This document shows positions 7,435 through 11,331 of a DNA stretch of 11,331 bases, one piece after another. The DNA lies in assembly GCA_036939755.1 (NCBI GenBank), contig JALLAZ010000906.1, positions 1 through 11,331 of the forward strand. Reading direction: 5' to 3'. Made by a program: the position numbers and the translations under genes. This DNA comes from Stephanodiscus triporus (lineage: Eukaryota > Bacillariophyta > Thalassiosirophyceae > Thalassiosirales > Thalassiosiraceae). The notes below the pieces were generated by a model. That model saw only the letters and a program-made list of their open reading frames with translations. It had not been told where the DNA came from and made no database searches. Position 1 is the first letter of the stretch. Each line of letters begins with the position of its first letter.

Positions 7435-9699
7435 CTAGACTTTTGGGCCGAATTGGGTGTAATCAACATCACCCTTTCCGGCAAACTTTTCAAAGTTCTT
7501 CACATACATTCCGACAAGATTTTTCTGAGCTGTGTCGTATTCCTTTGGATCGGACCACGCTTTTCTTGGGTGAAGAACGGAAGCATCGACATCTGGGATG
7601 GATGTTGGGAGCTCCCATCCAAATACGGGATCTTTCTCCCAGGTAGTGTTATCGACGGTTCCATCAAGAATAGCATTAACGCAACCTCTAGTTATCTTAA
7701 GAGACATGCGCTTCCCGACACCGTAGGCACCGCCGCTCCATCCACTGGGAGAGACACAACGGGTCAGTTAAAGAAGAAGAGACAAAAAAAAATGGTGATT
7801 TGTGTGTGTGTGGGGGGGAGCTTACCTGTTCACCAGCCATGCCTGTGCGTTATGCTTCTGAAGCTTTTCCTTGAGGAGTTCAGCATACCGTGTGGGATGG
7901 AGGGTCAAGAAGGCAGCACCAAAGCATGGACTAAAGTTAGGTGTTGGCTCTGTTACTCCGCGCTCGGTGCCTGCAACCTTGGCTGTGTAACCACTGATGA
8001 AGTGGTACATAGCTTGCTCTGGAGTGAGTTTGGCGATCGGTGGCAAGACTCCGAAGGCATCACAGCTTAGAAAGATGATATTTTTGGGGTGCCCGGCCAT
8101 CTGCGGCTTGTGCTGCAATCAATAAACAAGAATATAAGATATTAGAAGTGGGTGCAAAACTTCAAACGAAGAAGATTATAATTACTCACATAGTTGTCAA
8201 TGTGTGTGATAGGGTAGGACACTCGGCCATTCTCTGTTTTTGATGTGTCAAAGTAGTCTGGCACTAGCTTGCCTCCCTGTTCCTTCAGCGCGACATTCTC
8301 AAGCATGGCATCCTTGTGAATGGCACGGTAAATGTCTGGTTCTGTTGCCTCACTGAGGTTGATGGTCTTCGCGTAGCAGCCACCTTCGAAGTTGAAGATG
8401 CCATGTTCGTCCCAACCATGCTCGTCGTCTCCAATTAGCGCGCGATGAGGATCAGCAGACAAAGTTGTCTTGCCTGTGCCGGAGAGACCAAAAAAGAGGG
8501 CGGAGTCGCCGCCCTTCCCAACATTGGCAGAGCAATGCATAGGGAGCTGAGGGGGATTTTCCATCGGGAGCCAGTAGTTCATCATGGAAAAGATGCCCTT
8601 CTTATTCTCTCCTCCGTACCACGTGCCGAATATGACCGCGCACTTCTTCTCCACGTTGAAAACGACCGCAACCTCAGAATTCAGACCATGTCTCTTCCAG
8701 TCTTCATTGACCTGTGAGCAAGCGTTGATCACGGTGAAGTCTGGCTCGAAGCCCTGAAGATCCGACTCGTGATTGGCCCGGATGAACATATTCGTCACGA
8801 AATGCTGCTGCCATGCCATCTCATGGACGAAACGGATCTTCCGTTGCGACTTGGGATTCGCGCCACAGAATCCATCAAAGACATAGCATTCTTCCTATTT
8901 GCATTTAGAAATAAACAATTAGAGAAACATGATTCCCCTAAAACACCATCGAGGTGATGGGAGATGGGAGGCTTCAAAATCTTACCTTGGTGTTGAAATG
9001 ATTGATGGCCTTCTCGTACAGCTCATCGAATACCTCGGGAGACGTGGGCTGATTCACCTTGCCCCAGTCAATATTGGCGTCGCTATCGCTCCCGATATTC
9101 TTCACGATCCACTTGTCCTTTGGACTGCGTCCTGTGAACTTACCAGTGTCGACGGTAAACGTGTCGCCGTACTCGGCGTTGGCTACTTTCCCCTCGTTGT
9201 TCTTGACCTCGTGTCGAAAGAGTTCCTCGAACGTTTGGTTCTTGTAGATAACTTTGGGGCCGGTGATACCGAGGCTCGATATCCCCGCCTTGTCGCAGGC
9301 ATCAGAACCCGAGTAGATCGCCGACGAGTCGTAATCGCTGCGAATGGGATCTTCCTCGATGGGCAAGGCGGATTTGAAGACAACTTGTTGATTTTTCTGG
9401 GAGATATTCGACGGATAGAATGCCTATTTTAGAGAAGAAGAAAGAACAGAGTGGTGAACGACGTGCATGATGATTAGCGTGGCAAACGAATCGATAGAAT
9501 GGCGCTGGAAATCGAATCGTACTGGGCAGATTTGACCCGTTCGATATCACCAGCTCACCTTGGTCGGCTTCGATCCCAACGAGGAGTAGAAAGAAGAAGG
9601 AGAAGAACCGCCGCGTGCGACTAGTGCCTTCAATGCATGTCTCCCTCCGATTCCGGTTGCAGTGCGCAGAAGGATGCGACAAGACGACGTCGTGATCAT
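7435..9699 (-). CDS. pckA: ATP-type phosphoenolpyruvate carboxykinase, mitochondrial, five exons
   Basis: It interconverts oxaloacetate plus ATP with phosphoenolpyruvate, CO2 and ADP (EC 4.1.1.49). Inferred exons on the minus strand are 9699-9559, 9423-8986, 8894-8190, 8112-7826 and 7744-7435, giving 626 residues. All four introns are GT-AG (135, 91, 77 and 81 nt). Exon 1 is an Arg/Ser-rich, acid-free leader ([16 protein letters not shown]...) typical of mitochondrial import. Substrate-site TGRSPKDK is at 144-151, YGGENKKG at 286-293, the ATP P-loop GLSGTGKT at 329-336 and metal-binding IGDDEHGW at 347-354. [10 protein letters not shown] follows, then [15 protein letters not shown], whose Ser codon is split by the last intron. 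Length without the leader matches the ~540-residue ATP-type family plus a short N-terminal extension. The GTP-type family lacks this arrangement. Nothing suggests damage. Confidence 0.96.
7784..7818. repeat. Simple-sequence patch in PEPCK intron 4
   Basis: A run of nine A (7784-7792), a (TG)n run at 7801-7812 and a run of seven G (7812-7818) lie inside the last intron of PEPCK, close to its donor. They are non-coding and likely length-variable. Confidence 0.8.
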
Positions 9700-10014
9700 G
9701 GTTTGGATGTGCTCCTGGGAAATACACTACAGTTCAAAGAGAGTGAGTTGGATGGGAAGGCTGTGAAAATTGTGAGGATGTGACAGGGTGAATGAACGCT
9801 CGCCGTGTATGAACCCACCCACCGTTTTACAAATCAATGACGCTCCCCCCGCTCTCTCTTCAGTCAGGCTGAGCTTTGATTGACACCTCTTCCAAAATTC
9901 TGTCAGTGACTCGAACGCGAACCCGCGTTTTGTGTATGGTACTCTTAAGGAGTATGTACCTATGGTCGGTACAATACTTGAGGAGAGAATCTTTGCTTAC
10001 ACACCTATTGTAGG

Positions 10015-10055
10015 TATCGTACGTTCGTATTTATCGTAAGTACGATATTGTACGA
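10015..10055. repeat. Inverted repeat TATCGTAC/GTACGATA plus extra GTACGA
   Basis: Perfect 8-bp arms lie at 10015-10022 and 10040-10047 with a 17-nt loop. Another GTACGA follows at 10050-10055. The core matches the inverted repeat at 4446-4462. The role is unknown. Confidence 0.5.
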
Positions 10056-10069
10056 GTTTAGTCTGCCTC

Positions 10070-10121
10070 CTGGGTCGTACGTAGAGACTTGTACCAGTTT
10101 CTACGTAATTTCAGGACCCAG
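10070..10121. repeat. Imperfect inverted repeat with CTGGGTC and TACGTAGA arms
   Basis: The left arm holds CTGGGTC (10070-10076) and TACGTAGA (10078-10085). The right arm holds TCTACGTA (10100-10107) and GACCCAG (10115-10121). Spacing differs by about six bases between arms, so pairing would leave a bulge. It could be a cruciform, a regulatory palindrome or a remnant of a small inverted-repeat element. Confidence 0.55.
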
Positions 10122-10411
10122 ATGGCTGACCGGTTGGGTAGAATATTGGACCCCCGCCCGATTGCACCATCGTTCGACCACTTCCCGTCAATGAATGCTC
10201 CCGCCCCCGCACCATTAGCCTTGACACACTGTCGGCAACGAGCGCACGTCTCGGTTTGGCGCGGTTCGCCCTATGTGGCGAGCACTGGTACCATTTTTGA
10301 TTGAGGCGAAATTGAAACATTTGGGAAACTGACGTCCCGTCACGATGGATGCATGCATAGATCGATAATAATGCGTAGGAATGATAAAAAATGTGATTTT
10401 TGACTACTATG

Positions 10412-10647
10412 TGACGTTATCATGTTCAGGAATGCGACCTCGTTGGCCCCCTCGTCGTAGTACCGCGACGCGAGTCGCACCGGCTTAGGTTGCGCACCCC
10501 CCCCCTCCTCCTCCCCCCGCCCGTCGTCGTCGTTGATGTTGTCGTCGAGGCGTCGCCGTCGCCGCCGCCGCTGCCGCCGGTGTCGTCGTCGACCTCCCCC
10601 CTCTCGCGCACGTCGTACTGATCCCCCTTGGTCACCACCAGGTCGCC
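10412..10647 (-). pseudogene. hisF: HisF fragment of imidazole glycerol phosphate synthase, frameshifted and truncated
   Basis: HisF is the cyclase half of IGP synthase, forming IGP and AICAR in histidine synthesis. The fragment begins [17 protein letters not shown], the first loop after beta-strand 1 in eukaryotic HisF. It then has a low-complexity Asp/Gly/Ser/Thr/Arg insert of about 30 residues and reaches VRNL near 10486. The match continues one frame over as KPVRLASRYYDEGANEVAFL, then LNMITS, ending near 10412. The usual VRNLGKPV suggests that about four bases are lost at the frameshift. Beta-strand 1 with its catalytic Asp, and everything after beta-strand 2 (around 200 residues), are absent. 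It is either a broken gene or a faulty assembly. The HisH fragment lies immediately upstream. Confidence 0.8.
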
Positions 10648-11163
10648 GTCGTCGGATGGAATTGCGTCGCGACGACGTTCCCCCTCTGCACCGAGCTAAT
10701 GTACTCCCGTCCCTCGTACGTCGTGGACGTTAGGACCCAATCGACGTTGTGCGTCGTGATCGGCGCGTAGTAGGAGTGCACGAAGTACACCTCTCCCCAT
10801 TTTCTTCCTCCCGCCCCCCCTCCGCCTTCTTCTTTCTTCGTCTCGTCGTCGTTCCTCACGCCGGAGGAGGAGCCGACGACGACGACGTGCCTCATGACGG
10901 GCGACTCCATGCGTGGCACGATCCCGTTCCATCCGATGTGAGGCACCGATCGCCTACCCCCGTCCTCGTCGAACCTCACCACCCCCCCCGGAATTATTCC
11001 CAATCCCGGCAAAGGACCGCCGCCCCCGCATCCGTCGTCGTCGTCGATGCCGATTCCGATTCTGCCGACGCCCTCCTCGCTGTAGTCGAAGAGAGTCTGC
11101 ATCCCCAGGCATATCCCCAAGTACGGCCTGTCGGCCTTCAGGTACTCCCCCAATGCTCCGACT
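10632..11163 (-). pseudogene. hisH: HisH glutaminase fragment of imidazole glycerol phosphate synthase
   Basis: HisH releases ammonia from glutamine for the HisF cyclase. Visible family segments are [20 protein letters not shown] with the nucleophile Cys (11109-11111), [21 protein letters not shown], and VVATQFHP with the catalytic His. The glutamate that should follow (HPE) is missing. The frame instead reads HPTTATWW and stops at 10632-10634. Low-complexity Asp/Gly and Glu/Lys/Gly inserts swell the domain. A TTCCCCAG acceptor just before 11163 suggests that this is an internal exon. The N-terminal HisH strand and the PGVG region are not in the window and may lie beyond its right edge. Together with the HisF fragment it looks like a HisH-HisF fusion as in fungi and plants. 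Lost linker sequence makes this copy non-functional as read. Confidence 0.85.
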
Positions 11164-11331
11164 CTGGGGAATACAGGATTTGGCTCACAGGCCAAGAAGA
11201 AGAGGGCCGCCTTCCTCGCGCGGGCATCTACAATACCTTATTCCTTCCTTTTCGTAGACATCGGCTCAGTTGAGATAAAATTGGGTCACGCCAACAAAGA
11301 AGTACGGAAGAAAGGGAAAAGATCGCGGTAA

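Larger units (their letters stand above)
9700..10411. other. Region between PEPCK and the HisF fragment, with inverted repeats
   Basis: This holds the PEPCK leader and promoter (inferred from position) and no convincing intact gene. About 9930-10121 is rich in GTAC-containing palindromic words, annotated separately. On the minus strand, 10058-10270 is open for about 70 codons without an ATG, with a Cys-rich start (TCARCRQC) and a GSNILPNRSAIWVLK segment. It follows a stop at 10271-10273 and is not HisF, so it is probably relic or chance. The expected remainder of HisF is not found here. Confidence 0.45.

Noticed and set aside
7453..9432. Plus-strand open frames opposite PEPCK (7453-8070, 8445-8717, 8929-9432)
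   Set aside because: They run across PEPCK exons and introns and have no family character.
9905..9940. tRNA T-arm-like sequence (cgcgaacccgcg region)
   Set aside because: No acceptor stem, anticodon arm or D-arm could be built around it on either strand.
111..10097. Shared 13-mer AGACTTGTACCAG at 111-123 and 10085-10097
   Set aside because: About one shared 13-mer is expected by chance in a window of this size, and the flanks do not match.
10111..10320. Minus-strand frame with KWYQC that might be the missing HisF part
   Set aside because: Eukaryotic HisF has a WYQC-like segment, but nothing around it here matches HisF; four residues are a chance match.
10749..11273. 174-codon plus-strand frame opposite HisH
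   Set aside because: An Arg/Pro/Asp-rich shadow of GC-rich triplet repeats; the HisH motifs on the other strand are unmistakable.
11164..11331. Extension of HisH to the right edge (segment beginning [13 protein letters not shown])
   Set aside because: The residues before VGALGEYLK do not match the HisH N-terminus, and a TTCCCCAG acceptor fits better, so I treat this stretch as probable intron cut by the window edge.

Overview
The window looks like nuclear DNA of a microalga, most probably a diatom or related stramenopile. The genes have short GT-AG introns of about 77-146 nt. Two enzymes carry mitochondrial-type N-terminal extensions, and a HisH-HisF type of histidine gene, fused in many eukaryotes, is present in pieces. 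No bacterial operon features or CRISPR array were seen. The lineage is inferred from protein character and gene structure; no database search was possible.

Layout. Positions 1-2840 are an AT-richer accessory stretch. They hold the relic of an unrecognised plus-strand gene that changes frame several times and contains in-frame TAG/TGA stops, one convincing intron (1332-1477), and a five-copy tandem repeat coding for a 33-residue unit (about 1636-2166). Positions 2829-4167 (minus) hold a four-exon mitochondrial enoyl-CoA hydratase. A 564-bp divergent region (4168-4731) separates it from a single-exon 766-residue gene at 4732-7032 (plus), which has a C2-like N-terminus and an exact-period internal duplication. 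Positions 7435-9699 (minus) hold a five-exon, ATP-type phosphoenolpyruvate carboxykinase of 626 residues with a mitochondrial transit peptide. Positions 9700-10411 are mostly non-coding and contain several GTAC-rich inverted repeats. Positions 10412-11163 (minus) hold fragments of imidazole glycerol phosphate synthase (HisH then HisF) that are damaged. The segment expected to link the two domains is absent, the junction is out of frame, a second frameshift lies in HisF, and the rest of HisF is missing.

Function. The two intact enzymes are both probably in the mitochondrial matrix: crotonase for beta-oxidation or branched-chain amino-acid breakdown, and PEPCK for forming PEP from oxaloacetate. 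Being neighbours does not imply co-regulation. The most unusual material is the decayed repeat-protein gene at the left and the rearranged HisHF at the right. No clear candidate for a new multi-gene system is visible.
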